From Flaccisagitta enflata (Eukaryota > Chaetognatha > Sagittoidea > Aphragmophora): DNA of 64,000 bases. Both the position numbers and the translations under genes were made by a program. Positions 26,084 through 38,039 of the stretch are shown one piece after another; position 1 is the first letter of the stretch; every line of letters starts with the position of its first letter. The notes below the pieces were generated by a model, which saw only the letters and a program-made list of their open reading frames with translations, was not told the origin of the DNA and did no database searches. The stretch lies in NCBI GenBank assembly GCA_965153355.1, contig OZ231128.1, forward strand, positions 1,674,001-1,738,000, in the 5' to 3' direction.

Positions 26084-27420
26084 TTTTCTATTAGAGATTA
26101 CCAGGTGCGCCTGTCATGTCCCTGCCTATTTGAAGTTGCCTGCATATGCTAATTTGCATGACGCCGTTCATAGTAACAATAAATGAGAGACAGTCGAATC
26201 AGAACTAAAGCACGTCATGTTTTGTCATTTGAAAAGCTCGAGACATCATGATATCACTTAACAGCCGATTAGCGAGGAAAAATTTTTAAAGGATTATAAA
26301 AACATTTCTGTAATAATACGCATAAGTCTGTGTTTTAAAAGAAATAGAAAAATTAGAATGAAATGAATTAGTGAAGAAATTTGTTGACCTGTTTCTAGCG
26401 GGGATGCAAAATTTGCACACTTTGAAATGTTAACTCTCCATATACTTTGAGTAGGTGAAAAAAAAAGTTCACGTAGAGGATCGCGGTTTTTTTTCAAGAA
26501 AACTAGACCATTGACCGCATTGGTTGGCAGTCTTTTTTTGCCTTATGATCGTCACATTACTCCAAAATAAAAATAAATAAGCAAAATCTCAGTTTCTCTG
26601 ATATGTGGTCGTAGACCTGATCTCACCTCTCAGTGGGGCACTTAATATTGGCGTTCTCTACCATTTTTGAAAGTAGAAACGCAGATAAACGCAGTGGTGC
26701 AATCAGAATTTAAAAAAGTTATCATTTAGTATGTTTTTTAGCCAATTTAAAAAAAAATTCTCCTTTTTTCACTCAATTTCGATTTTCCTTTCTTTGAACA
26801 TCAACATCCAGAGAGAGAACAGTTTGGTTGGCAAAGCTGGAAATCTCTCCAAATAAGGTTGAGGATATGGGCTTTCCAACCGTGTATAAATGAAAGAAAA
26901 GTATGCTTCGGCATAGTAGTAGTACTATGCCAAAGTTAAGCTATCGAATTTCTAGTATTGCTCTCTCTTTTTGAGTTCCCCTCATAGTTGACTCTCATTG
27001 GTTCGATCTCAACTGTTCCGATCTTGGATTGGCTGAGCGACTCTCATCATCATGAGAGCAAAACCTCGCTTCGAAACTACTGATAATCAATTCAACTTAT
27101 TGAGTTCCACTCATGTAACACTTTTCTATAGCAAAATGCGTTACGGCTTGCCAGACTCTGGTGTCCTACAAATTATTTGAAGTTTTAGCAAAAGCTCTAG
27201 AGAGGAAACAGAAGGCCATGCGCGATTAGAAGGAAAAACAATGTTTTTTAACTACAATTTTTACTCACTTGCATCACGTCTATCGACTTGCAAAGTATAT
27301 GATATCTTATTTTGGCTATTAGCTTTCATTTAAAAAAAAATTGTGTGAATACCCGCCTCCATTCAAATTCTAGCAAATGTAGAAGAAAACTAAGACTAAC
27401 ATTACAGAGTGTTGCACCCT
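26084..27420. other. Intergenic DNA, no gene seen; one perfect small hairpin
   Basis: AT-rich DNA with no supported gene. At about 26903-26932 CTTCGGCATAGTA and TACTATGCCAAAG form a near-perfect 13-bp stem with a 4-base loop. A CCCTGGACCCTGGA 9-bp repeat starts at about 27427. Confidence 0.5.
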
Positions 27421-27671
27421 GTCGGTGGACCCTGGACCCTGGACCCTGGGTCCCGTCACAAAGTGGACAATGATCATCATTTCATTGCGCCTCAGTAGTC
27501 CAACTTTCATACATAAACTAGTACACAATTCTGTCTTACTCGCCTGCCTGACGGAATCGCGGTATCAGGTTTTCACTCGCTTGCGCTTCTTCCCACCATC
27601 ACAACACGAACAAAGATGTATATCTTGCAGGTGCGAGAGAGCGTTCATCAACGCAGAGATGTCATCATTGG

Positions 27672-28110
<439 letters not shown>

Positions 28111-28384
28111 CAGTACAACTGGGGCAACACCATAAAGACCAAATACAATATAGCAAGAAAAACGGTGGACATCCACAGCGACAACACTGGCGATAACAGC
28201 AACAATGCCAATGGCAATGACAGCAACAATGACAACGACAATGACAACGACCATGACAACATCAACTCATTGGAAACGATTGGGACAAGCATAATCGAAA
28301 GATCTAGGCATATCAACTTGTGAAGGCGTGAAGAAAAACAAATACTATCAATTTCGATCAAAGTTTTTGTACTGGTAGCAACCA

Positions 28385-28413
28385 TTACTATCTTGCTAAA
28401 AACAAGATAGTAA
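28385..28413. repeat. Small perfect hairpin
   Basis: TTACTATCTTG and CAAGATAGTAA flank a 7-base AT-rich loop. An (ATATT)n stretch follows at 28456-28480. Confidence 0.75.
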
Positions 28414-28480
28414 TCAAGGACTCTCCATGGGTCTGCTTTGGTTGCTATACTTTAAATTATATTATATTATATTATATTAA

Positions 28481-28875
<395 letters not shown>

Positions 28876-28969
28876 AAATTTGGGATGCAATGGAAGGTGA
28901 CATAATGTGGCCAAAGGTTTAAAGAATCATGGGAAGATGGCAGGAGGTGCAGTGGCTAAAAGTCTAATA

Positions 28970-29260
28970 TGTAAGGACACAGCACTGCATATGCAGTGGG
29001 AGGTGGCAGGATGTACGAAGTAGTGATGTGGAAGCGCCAAATTTTTGGACCGCTTCCGCTTCCGCTTCCATTTTCAAAATTTGTTTCGCTTCCGCTTCCG
29101 CTTCCGCTTCCATTTGAATTTCTTTTTTTGCTTCCGCTTCCGCTTCCGCTTCCATTTTAAAAATTTTTTATGCTTCCGCTTCCGCTTCCGCTTCCATTTC
29201 AATTTTTTTTTCCGCTTCCACTTCCGCTTTTGCTTCCGCTTCCGCTTCCATTACCATATC
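28970..29260. repeat. Single 78-bp satellite unit joined to a (GCTTCC)n array
   Basis: 28972-29025 is a copy of the 78-bp satellite monomer (GCATATGCAGTGGGAGGTGG). It is followed by AGTGATGTGGAAGCG and a (GCTTCC)n hexanucleotide array broken by short T-rich spacers. The mirror arrangement occurs at 32105-32350, where the array ends CGCTTCCACATCACT and the satellite follows. Confidence 0.8.
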
Positions 29261-29442
29261 CATTATATAAAGCCTATATTATTTTATCTAATCTTGTAAC
29301 ATGAAAGAACTTCAATTTCAAAAGTACTTGAATCACAAGAATCCTGACTAATAAAAGTAAATATTTTTCAAATAGAAAAGTAAAATTATAATACTTACAT
29401 GAAAACCCTTGGCTATAGATATAATAGTCGCAAAAGCGTTAC

Positions 29443-29499
29443 ATGGTCAGCGGTACCCGATGCCTCTAAGTTAGTGTACGTGGGAATGAGATTATGAGA
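29443..29499. repeat. Short dispersed repeat upstream of fold-back element
   Basis: ATGGTCAGCGGTACCCGATG occurs here and at 30102, in both cases about 35 bp before a family B left arm. A third partial copy is at 54369. Confidence 0.75.
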
Positions 29500-30039
29500 G
29501 GGGCAGCGGCCCCGGAAGGGCCGATGACCTATGATTCCACATAGGACAATTTTCTCCGGTGTGAAAAGCTGGTTCGGAGGGCTGAGAGGCCTGATTTTGG
29601 CTCTGAAAGGTCTGATTTAGGGTGTGAGAGGCGTGGTGTGGGGTCTGAGAGGCTTGATTTGAGGTCTGAAAGGCCTTATTTGGGTCTGACGGGTATAATT
29701 TTGGGTCTGAAAAGCTTCACATGGGGTCTGAGGCCTGATTTGGATCTGAGAGGCCTAACTTGGGGTCTGAGAAGCCTGATCTGGGGTCTGGGAGGCCTGA
29801 TTTGGGGTCTGAGAGGCCTGATTTGGGGTCTGGGAGGCTTGATTTGAGGTCTGAGAAGCCTAAATTGGGGTCAGAAAGGTCTGATTTGGAGTCAAAAAGG
29901 CCTGATTTGGGGTCTTAGAGGCTTTATTTGAGGCTTGGGGGAGGCGGGGGGGACGGACAGACGGAAAACAGAAACCAGACCGGAGAAAATTGCCCTATGT
30001 GGAATCATAGGTCATCGGCCCCTCCGGGGCCGCTGCCCC
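29500..30039. mobile_element. Family B fold-back element B1, 540 bp
   Basis: Sixty-bp inverted ends (29500-29559 and 29980-30039) match at 58 of 60 positions, starting GGGGCAGCGGCCCC. Each arm contains two small hairpins, GGCCC..GGGCC and CCTATG..CATAGG. The interior is a degenerate 20-21-bp array (GGGGTCTGAGAGGCCTGATT) of about 18 copies, then a GACGGACAGACGG run. No coding capacity is credible. Confidence 0.9.
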
Positions 30040-30162
30040 AAAAGGATATGAAAATAAAAAGATGTGTCAGTAAAAATAAACTAGTCATCCAAGGATCGCA
30101 CATGGTCAGCGGTACCCGATGCCCTGCTGGGAGTGATCCAGTGAAGAAGTGGAGTGAGAGCA

Positions 30163-30606
30163 GGGCAGCGGCCCCAAAGGGCCGATGTCCTGTAGAACAC
30201 AGGGGGGAATTTCCATACGTCCTGAGGAGGCACATTTCTGGCAATAGATGACTGATTCAGGCCAAAGAAGGCATATTTGAAGGCTGGAGGGCAGAATTGA
30301 GGCTTTGAGAGTGGATTTGAGGTTTGGAGGGCAAATTTGAGCCACAGAGGGCTGATTTGATGCTTGGAGGCCTAGTTGAAGGTCTGGAGGGCAGATCTGA
30401 GGTCTGTAGGTCAGATTTGAGGCGGGGGGGGGCTGATTTGAAGCCTAGAAGGCTGATTTGAGGCCTGGAGGGCTAAATTTAGGGCTGGGAGGGCAAATTT
30501 GAGGCCTTGATGGCCAACGGGGGGGGGGGCGGACGGACGGACGGACGGACGTATGGAAATTCCCCCCTGTGTTCTACAGGACATCGGCCCTTTGGGGCCG
30601 CTGCCC
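30163..30606. mobile_element. Family B fold-back element B2, 444 bp
   Basis: Sixty-bp inverted ends (30163-30222 and 30547-30606) are identical, starting GGGCAGCGGCCCCAAAGGGC. The inner hairpin is CCTGT..ACAGG. The interior is an array of about 20-bp units (GGCTGGAGGGCAGATTTGAG type) ending in a (GGAC)n run. It lies 124 bp from B1 and shares the same upstream short repeat. Confidence 0.92.
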
Positions 30607-31008
30607 AAAAAGGTTGCCATTTGTTTTATTCTTAACTATAAATGAATGAATCAATTATATTTTTGGTACAATACAATATCATTATAAAAAAAACTTAGAA
30701 ACAACTTATATCCAAACAGTCAAATCTAGATTTATCATCATTAAAATGGCTAGTTTGCAAATTGAGAGATGAGCATGACTGTTAGGCAAGCAAAGTAACA
30801 AACATGATTTTGATAAACTAAGTATTGATAATAATTTTTATGTTATGATAATTATTCAAATTGGATTGAATAGATATCAAACACAAATATTTTTATCTTT
30901 TTGATTTAATAAAAATCTTTATTTTTCTTATAGCTACTGTTTGATGTCTAAGCTGGGAGTTTGACGCAATAAAGAATTCGCAAAATTGACAATACCGAGA
31001 ATTGGTGT

Positions 31009-31044
31009 TTTTGACGCAATAGAGAATTCTCTATTGCGTCAAAA
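31009..31044. repeat. Perfect 36-bp palindrome without spacer
   Basis: Arms of 18 bp, TTTTGACGCAATAGAGAA and its exact complement, meet at GAATTC. A partial extra copy (TTTGACGCAATAAAGAATTC) lies at about 30960. Confidence 0.9.
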
Positions 31045-31079
31045 TGGTAGAAAGATTTCCATACTCACAACTGAGAATT

Positions 31080-31560
<481 letters not shown>

Positions 31561-32104
31561 CCCATGAAACTCTAGCTATTCACTCTCTCTTTAACAGATG
31601 TGCATTCCTTTTTTTCCTCCTCCTCTTCTTTATTTTTCACCCACTCAAACTCCTCTTCCTCTCCTTTATTCTCTACTCACCAAAACTCTTATCTTTTTTT
31701 GCTCTTCTTCTTTCTCTTTCTCCTCAATTTTTTCCTCCTCCTCTGCCTCCTCCTTTTTTCTTTCAGTCATTCAAACTCACACAATTTCCTCTTCCTCTTC
31801 CTTTTCTTTATCTTTTACACACTTTCCCTTTCAATTAATCACTATCTTTTTTTTCTTCTTTTTCTTTATTTATCAATTTTACTTATTTTGTTCTCAAAAT
31901 CTTGAATGTTTATTCATTTAATTGATGTCCTTTTTTTTTTTGACTCTCCCTTGATTTTTTTCCTTACTGTTTCTTTTAATATTACATTTTATTGCATAGT
32001 GAAAATTACTAAATTGGTTACATATATTGAGAAAACCAAATACACAAGAATATCTTAATCCTATTACCATATACAATTGCTCAAGCCTGATAATGTGTAT
32101 AAGT

Positions 32105-32345
32105 TGAAGCGGAAGCTTTCAGCGCTTCCGCTTTCGCTTCCACTGTATCTGCTTCCGCTTCCGCTTCCGCTTCCATTGGATTTTTAATTTCCGCTTCCGC
32201 TTCCGCTTCCGCTTCCGCTTCCACCAAAATTTTAAAAACCGCTTCCGCTTCCGCTTTCGCTTCCATTAAAATTCTGAAAACCGCTTCCGCTTCCAGTGAG
32301 AAAGTGCCGCTTCTACCCGCTTCCGCTTCCGCTTCCGCTTCCACA
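32105..32345. repeat. (GCTTCC)n array bordering the satellite
   Basis: Hexanucleotide GCTTCC runs broken by TTTTAATTTC-like spacers end in CGCTTCCACATCACT, directly before the 78-bp satellite. Confidence 0.88.
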
Positions 32346-32349
32346 TCAC

Positions 32350-33926
32350 TGGTACAAAGTGATGATAAAGATAGTGTGTGATGGCGTAAGGACATAGGAG
32401 GTGAGCAGTGAGGATGAATATACAGTGTGTGATGATGTAAGGACACAGCAATGCATATGCAGTGGGAGGCGGCAGGATGTGAGAAGTGCTGTGTGTTGGT
32501 GTAAGGAGACAGTAATGCATATGCAGTGGGAGGCAGCAGGAGGTGAAAAGTGATAATCAATATACTGTGTGTGATAGCATTAGGAGACAGCAATCCATAT
32601 GCAGTGGGAGGTGGGAGAAGGTGAGAAGTGATAATGAATATACAGTGTGTGATGGTGTAAGGAGACAGCAATCCATATGCAGTGGGAGGTGGCAGGAGGT
32701 GAGAAGTGATGATGATTATATAGTGTGTGATAGCGTTAGGAGGCAGCAATGCATATGCAGTGGGAGGCGGCAGGAGGTGAGAAGTGATGATGATTATATA
32801 GTGTGTGATGGTGTAAGGACACAGCAATACATATGCAGTGGGAGGTGGCAGGGGGTGAGAAGTGAAGATGAATATATAGTGTGTGATGGTGAAAGGAGAC
32901 AGCAATCCATATGCAGTGGGAGGTGGGAGAAGGTGAGAAGTGATAATGAATATACAGTGTGTGATGGTGTAAGGAGACAGCAATCCATATGCAGTGGGAG
33001 GTGGCAGGAGGTGAGAAGTGATGATGATTATATAGTGTGTGATAGCGTTAGGAGGCAGCAATGCATATGCAGTGGGAGGCGGCAGGAGGTGAGAAGTGAT
33101 GATGATTATATAGTGTGTGATGGTGTAAGGACACAGCAATACATATGCAGTGGGAGGTGGCAGGGGGTGAGAAGTGAAGATGAATATATAGTGTGTGATG
33201 GTGAAAGGAGACAGCAATGCATATGCAGTGGGAGGTGGCAGGAGGTGAGAAGTGATGATGATTATATAGTGTGTGATGGCGCAAGGAGACAGCAATGCAT
33301 ATGCAGTGGGAGGCGGCAGGAGGTGAGAAGTGATGATGATTATATAGTGTGTGATGGCGCAAGGAGACAGCAATGCATATGCAGTGGGAGGTGGCAGGAG
33401 GTGAGAAGTGATGATGATTATTTAGTGTGTGATGGTGCAAGGAGACAGCAATGCACACACAGTGGGAGGTGGCAGGAGGTGAGAAGTGATGATGCATATA
33501 TAGTGTGTGATTGTGAAAGGAGACAGCAATGCATATGCAGTGGGAGGCGGCAGGAGGTGAGAAGTGATGATGATTATATAGTGTGTGATGGTGTAAGGAC
33601 ACAGCAATACATATGCAGTGGGAGGTGGCAGGGGGTGAGAAGTGAAGATGAATATATAGTGTGTGATGGTGAAAGGAGACAGCAATGCATATGCAGTGGG
33701 AGGTGGCAGGAGGTGAGAAGTGATGATGATTATATAGTGTGTGATGGCGCAAGGAGACAGCAATGCATATGCAGTGGGAGACGGCAGGAAGTGAGAAGTG
33801 ATGATGAATATACAGTGTGTGATGGTGTAAGGAGACAGCAATGCATATGCAGTGGGAGGTGGCAGGAGGTGAGAAGTGATGATGATTATATAGTGTGTGA
33901 TGGCGCAAGGAGACAGCAATGCACAC
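32350..33926. repeat. 78-bp satellite array, left block (about 20 units)
   Basis: Head-to-tail monomers contain GACAGCAATGCATATGCAGT, GGGAGGTGGCAGGAGGTGAG and AAGTGATGATGATTATATAG. The period measured between GCATATGC landmarks is 78 bp. Since 78 is 26 codons, frames stay open on both strands for hundreds of residues; I regard these as by-products, not genes. A higher-order pattern of differing monomers is visible (GTAAGGACACAGCAATACAT units recur). Confidence 0.93.
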
Positions 33927-34274
33927 TACGTCCCGTGAAGCGCCCCAAACTTTGACTATGGCTCTCACCAATCTTACCACAGTTGAGGCTTGGTAAAAAA
34001 ACATTCCATGCAAAATTTTGGGCCTCTGAGATAGCAGGAACCTTTGTCAGGGTGAGGTTGAAGTTTGTATTGAATTAGCATTGGAATCAATATCTCTATT
34101 ATGCAAATTTTGTCTCTGCCATAGGTTTCTATGGAAACTTCATGGTCACCCTGACAAAGGTTCCTCCTGTTCCAGAGGCCTGAAATTTTGCATGGGATGT
34201 TTTTTTACCAAGCCTCAACCATGGTAAGATTGGTGAGAGTCAGCGTCGAAGTTTGGGGCGGTTCATGGGACGTA
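33927..34274. mobile_element. Inverted-repeat transposon inserted in the satellite, 348 bp, 8-bp target duplication
   Basis: Ends TACGTCCCGTGAA and (reverse complement) TACGTCCCATGAA open long inverted arms of about 135 bp, nearly 90% alike by eye. Target duplication ATGCACAC (33919-33926 and 34275-34282). Sister satellite units at about 33451, 34431 and 34900 show the uninterrupted ATGCACACRCAGTGGG site. No coding capacity. Confidence 0.93.
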
Positions 34275-35445
34275 ATGCACACGCAGTGGGAGGCGGCAGG
34301 AGGTGAGAAGTGATGATGATGATATAGTGTGTGATGGCGCAAGGAGACAGCAATGCATATGCAGTGGGAGGTGGCAGGAGGTGAGAAGTGATGATGATTA
34401 TATAGTGTGTGATGGCGCAAGGAGACAGCAATGCACACGCAGTGGGAGGCGGCAGGAGGTGAGAAGTGATGATGCATAAATAGTGTGTGACTGTGAAAGG
34501 AGACAGCAATGCATATGCAGTGGGAGGCGGCAGGAGGTGAGAAGTGATGATGATTATATAGTGTGTGATGGTGTAAGGACACAGCAATACATATGCAGTG
34601 GGAGGTGGCAGGGGGTGAGAAGTGAAGATGAATATATAGTGTGTGATGGTGAAAGGAGACAGCAATGCATATGCAGTGGGAGGCGGCAGGAGGTGAGAAG
34701 TGATGATGATTATATAGTGTGTGATGGCGCAAGGAGACAGCAATGCATATGCAGTGGGAGACGGCAGGAAGTGAGAAGTGATGATAAATATACAGTGTGT
34801 GATGGTGTAAGGAGACAGCAATGCATATGCAGTGGGAGGTGGCAGGAGGTGAGAAGTGATGATGATTATATAGTGTGTGATGGCGCAAGGAGACAGCAAT
34901 GCACACGCAGTGGGAGGCGGCAGGAGGTGAGAAGTGATGATGCATATATAGTGTGTGATTGTGAAAGGAGACAGCAATGCATATGCAGTGGGAGGCGGCA
35001 GGAGGTGAGAAGTGATGATGAATATACAGTGTGTGATGGTGTAAGGAGACAGCAATGCATCTGCAGTGGGAGGGGGCAGGAGGTGAGAAGTGATGATGAT
35101 TATATAGTGTGTGATGGTGTAAGGACACAGCAATGCATCTGCAGTGGGAGGGGGCAGGAGGTGAGAAGTGATGATGATTATATAGTGTGTGATGGCGTAA
35201 GGAAACAGCAATCCATATGCAGTGGGAGGTGGTAAAAGGTGAGAAGTGATGATGAATATACAGTGTGTGATGGTGTAAGGAGACAGCAATGCATATGCAT
35301 TGGGAGGCAGCAGGATGTACGAAGTGATGATAAAAATAGTGTGTGATGGCGTAAGGACACGGGAGGTGAGCAGTGATGATGAATATACAGTGTGTGATAG
35401 TGAAAGGAGACAGCAATGCATATGCAGTGGGAGGCGGCAGGAGGT
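34275..35445. repeat. 78-bp satellite array, right block (about 15 units)
   Basis: The same monomer resumes in phase after the transposon and degenerates from about 35220 (GTAAAAGG, GATGTACGAAG variants). Confidence 0.92.
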
Positions 35446-35647
35446 GATTGGCGGTGACAACATTGCGAACGCGGAGGTCGGTTTAGAACACCGCCGTTTG
35501 CCGCCCAACTGCACAGCAAACTGCATCAGATGAAATCGTCGTTTTATCAACCAAAATAAAACACTGTTATTGCAATTTGAGAATTAAAACTGTATCATTT
35601 TTTCATGATATCAGTTCTTATAGATGAAATGAGGTCGTTAGACCTAA

Positions 35648-35892
35648 GTCGCGTGCGTCGGCACTTTCAAAAAAGTCAGACAGACAGACAGACAGTTAAA
35701 CAGACAGACTAAAACTTTCAAAAAGACCATTGAACTAGCTGTTTACTCGCAAAAGATTATTGTCAAATGTTCAAAAACTCAAAAAACACACAAAAAAAAC
35801 CTTAGAAACAACTTTGTAACGGACCAACTGAAACATACCGACGGACTGACAGACCAAAAAATGACTTATAAAGTTGCATTGCACGTGACAAA
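35648..35892 (-). repeat. Family A copy, diverged
   Basis: AAGTCGCGTGCGTCGG at the left, (ACAG)n and AAAACTCAAAA repeats inside, GACGGACTGACAGACC, and TTATAAAGTTGCATTGCACG at the right, whose reverse complement is the hairpin and CTCTATAA-like region. Confidence 0.6.
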
Positions 35893-36096
35893 ACATGGAA
35901 ATTAACTCAGAATATTTTACCAAATTCTTATGTTTCCACAGATATCTTTTTATAATCGGCGCACTGTGCACGGTGCGCCTAAGAATTGGAGGAAATAAAC
36001 CAGAAGATGGATGATCATCAACGACGGAATATTCGTACCAAAACAGAGGAACAACACAGCAGACGCCCGAACGCCAAAGGCAGAAGTGCCATCTCA

Positions 36097-36312
36097 GAGG
36101 GCGTTTCTAGTCAAAGACGATCGCGTTTTGAAAGGGCCACTCGGTCGCTCGCTACGTTCGTTCGCTCGCACCGCTCGCTCCGTTCACGGGCTCGCTCACT
36201 CACTTCGCTCACTCCCTCGTGGGACGGTTGAAATTCTTGAATATCTGTTCACACTGTTATCGCGTTCCATGGGAACAAACGCGTTTTTCATCTTCACTAG
36301 AAACACGCCCTC
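36097..36312. mobile_element. Family H inverted-repeat element, uninterrupted copy, 216 bp
   Basis: Ends GAGGGCGTTTCTAGT and (reverse complement) GAGGGCGTGTTTCTAGT. The core is rich in TCGCTCGCT and CTCACTCC. The sister copy at 22166-22724 carries a further insertion. Confidence 0.75.
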
Positions 36313-36734
36313 ATTCTGGCTCCTCCTGTGACTACCGCCTTCCCTACTTGTATCTTTTTTTTCTTTTTCACCCCGAAGGTGTCACGCTTTCTTAGTTTGT
36401 CTGTCTTACCGTCTGTCTCGATCATCTTTTAATCGCATTGTCCGTCCGTCTGTCTGTCTGTCCATCCATCCATCCATCCATCCATTCATATGTCCCCCCG
36501 TTTGTCCTTCTGTTCCCCCGTACGTCCATAGGATCCATCTGTCCAAACTGATTAACTCAAAGAGTAAAAGACTCCACAAAATGCTTCCCCTTTCCCCCCC
36601 CCCTTTTTTTCCCCTTCCGCTTCTTGGAAATAGGGTTTTGTTTTTCACTGACTTTCCCTTGTCCTTCCCTATGTTAGTATGGCTGTATGGCTTATGTTTC
36701 TCTGTTTTTCCTTATCAAAAAATAGGTAATGTTT

Positions 36735-36886
36735 TTAGTCGCGGACACGGGACTCTACACCTTGCCGTGTCGGTCGGTAGGTCCGTCGGTAGGTCCGTCC
36801 GTCATATTTTTGTATTCCGAGTAGTTTTTGCATTACTGCTCCTGCCCGACCGTCCGCGACTGGATTGCTGTGTATCCGGCCTTGTT
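36735..36886 (+). repeat. Family A element copy
   Basis: AGTCGCGGACACGGGACT hairpin (36737-36754), CTCTACACC, GTCGGTAGGTCCGTC run, ACTGCTCCTGCCCGACC, GTCCGCGACTGG and the end GTATCCGGCCTTGTT. The 5' ten-mer AGTCGCGGAC and the 3' ten-mer GTCCGCGACT are exact complements. Confidence 0.88.
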
Positions 36887-37317
36887 CAGTTCTTCCCTTG
36901 TCATTCCCTATATGATTATGGGAAAGAGCGTTTTCACATATCACTTTGAACTGTACCTTTCATTTTCATTTAATCATAACTTCTAAACGAATCAAGCTAA
37001 AAATTTCTGCTTGGCGCCATTTTGAAGAAAATTTTCTAATTTTTTTTTTTCTCATGAATTTTTTTTTATTTACTTAAGTATTTTTACTGATACATAGAAA
37101 AACAAGGAAAATTTTGATGATCGAATGATCTACTCAGGCAGAAGCAGAGTAATCAGCTTCATTTAGTTGTCATTTTTAAACAAAAAAACTCACAATATTC
37201 TGCTTGGTCTAGTTTTAAAGAACTTTCGAAGATCTTTCTAACGGTCACTGATTTTCTATAGTTTAATCTAAAGAGAGCGAATCAGCTTGCATTTAAAGAT
37301 GAGTGTGCCATTTTTTT

Positions 37318-38035
37318 TTGGCCATGGTTAGCAGCTCTGCTAGCAGAAATTTGCAACTGCTCTGCTAGCAGTGAGTTTTCAGCTGCTAGCAGTAAGTAGC
37401 AGTAAAAATGTTTATGTTTTTAAAAAAATTTACGGAAAAAATCTGATTTGAGCATCTTTTTTTTCTTGTCAATATAAAATCTTCATACTTTTCTGTAAAA
37501 ATACGGGAATTCAGAATGACAATATGTCAATCCTTCCAATTACATGGACTTTGAACCACAAGGGTACAGTCAAAATTGAGGAGACATTCTCCTTATTTTG
37601 ATAAATTGAAGATACTTATTGGAATCTGACTCATACTCTATACCACGGAGTTTCCACTATAAACATTTTTTTTAGCAATATCAAACAAAGCATTTTACTT
37701 CATTGTAAGCAGAACTTGCAATGGGTGCAGCTGTACCGTTCATGGCAATGGTTGCAAATGCAGCAATTGATACAATGATACGTCCAAGAGGATTCATGTC
37801 TGTGCTTTCTTCATCATGATTCATGGAAAAGCAAAAGACTTTTGTTGAACCTTTTGTATGTAAATGTGTAAATAACTTCCTATACCTTGTCTCTTCATTT
37901 TTTATACATTTTTGGATGACAGCAAAACATAGCTGGGTTATTTCATAGAAGTACAGCACTGCTCTTTATTGCTAGCAGTGCTAGCAGAAATATTCATTTT
38001 CTGCTTTCTGCTAGCAGAAAAAATATCCACTGCTT
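37318..38035. repeat. Region with CTGCTAGCAG motifs at both ends, possible transposon remnant
   Basis: CTGCTAGCAG-type palindromes cluster at 37330-37400 and again at 37970-38025, bracketing about 550 bp of AT-rich DNA. A 92-codon minus-strand frame (37681-37959) inside has no recognised domain. Clustered subterminal motifs suggest a DNA transposon, but I could not define the ends. Confidence 0.4.
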
Positions 38036-38039
38036 TTGC

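Noticed and set aside
29638-30489. Gly/Leu/Trp- and Ser/Asp-rich repeat frames in the B elements (also 59822-60489)
   Set aside because: Translation of the 20-21-bp arrays inside fold-back elements.
32350-35445. CRISPR-like array of regular repeats
   Set aside because: The repeats are contiguous 78-bp monomers without unique spacers, in a eukaryotic genome.
32543-35550. Frames of 250-470 codons in the satellite, Cys/Arg-rich on one strand and Ile/Thr/Leu- or His/Pro-rich on the other
   Set aside because: They follow from a 78-bp unit (26 codons) with few stops, occur on both strands and in several frames, are interrupted by a transposon, and have no start context or splice structure.
37681-37959. 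92-codon minus-strand frame considered as a transposase fragment
   Set aside because: No catalytic motif or family similarity that I can name, and the surrounding element ends are unresolved.
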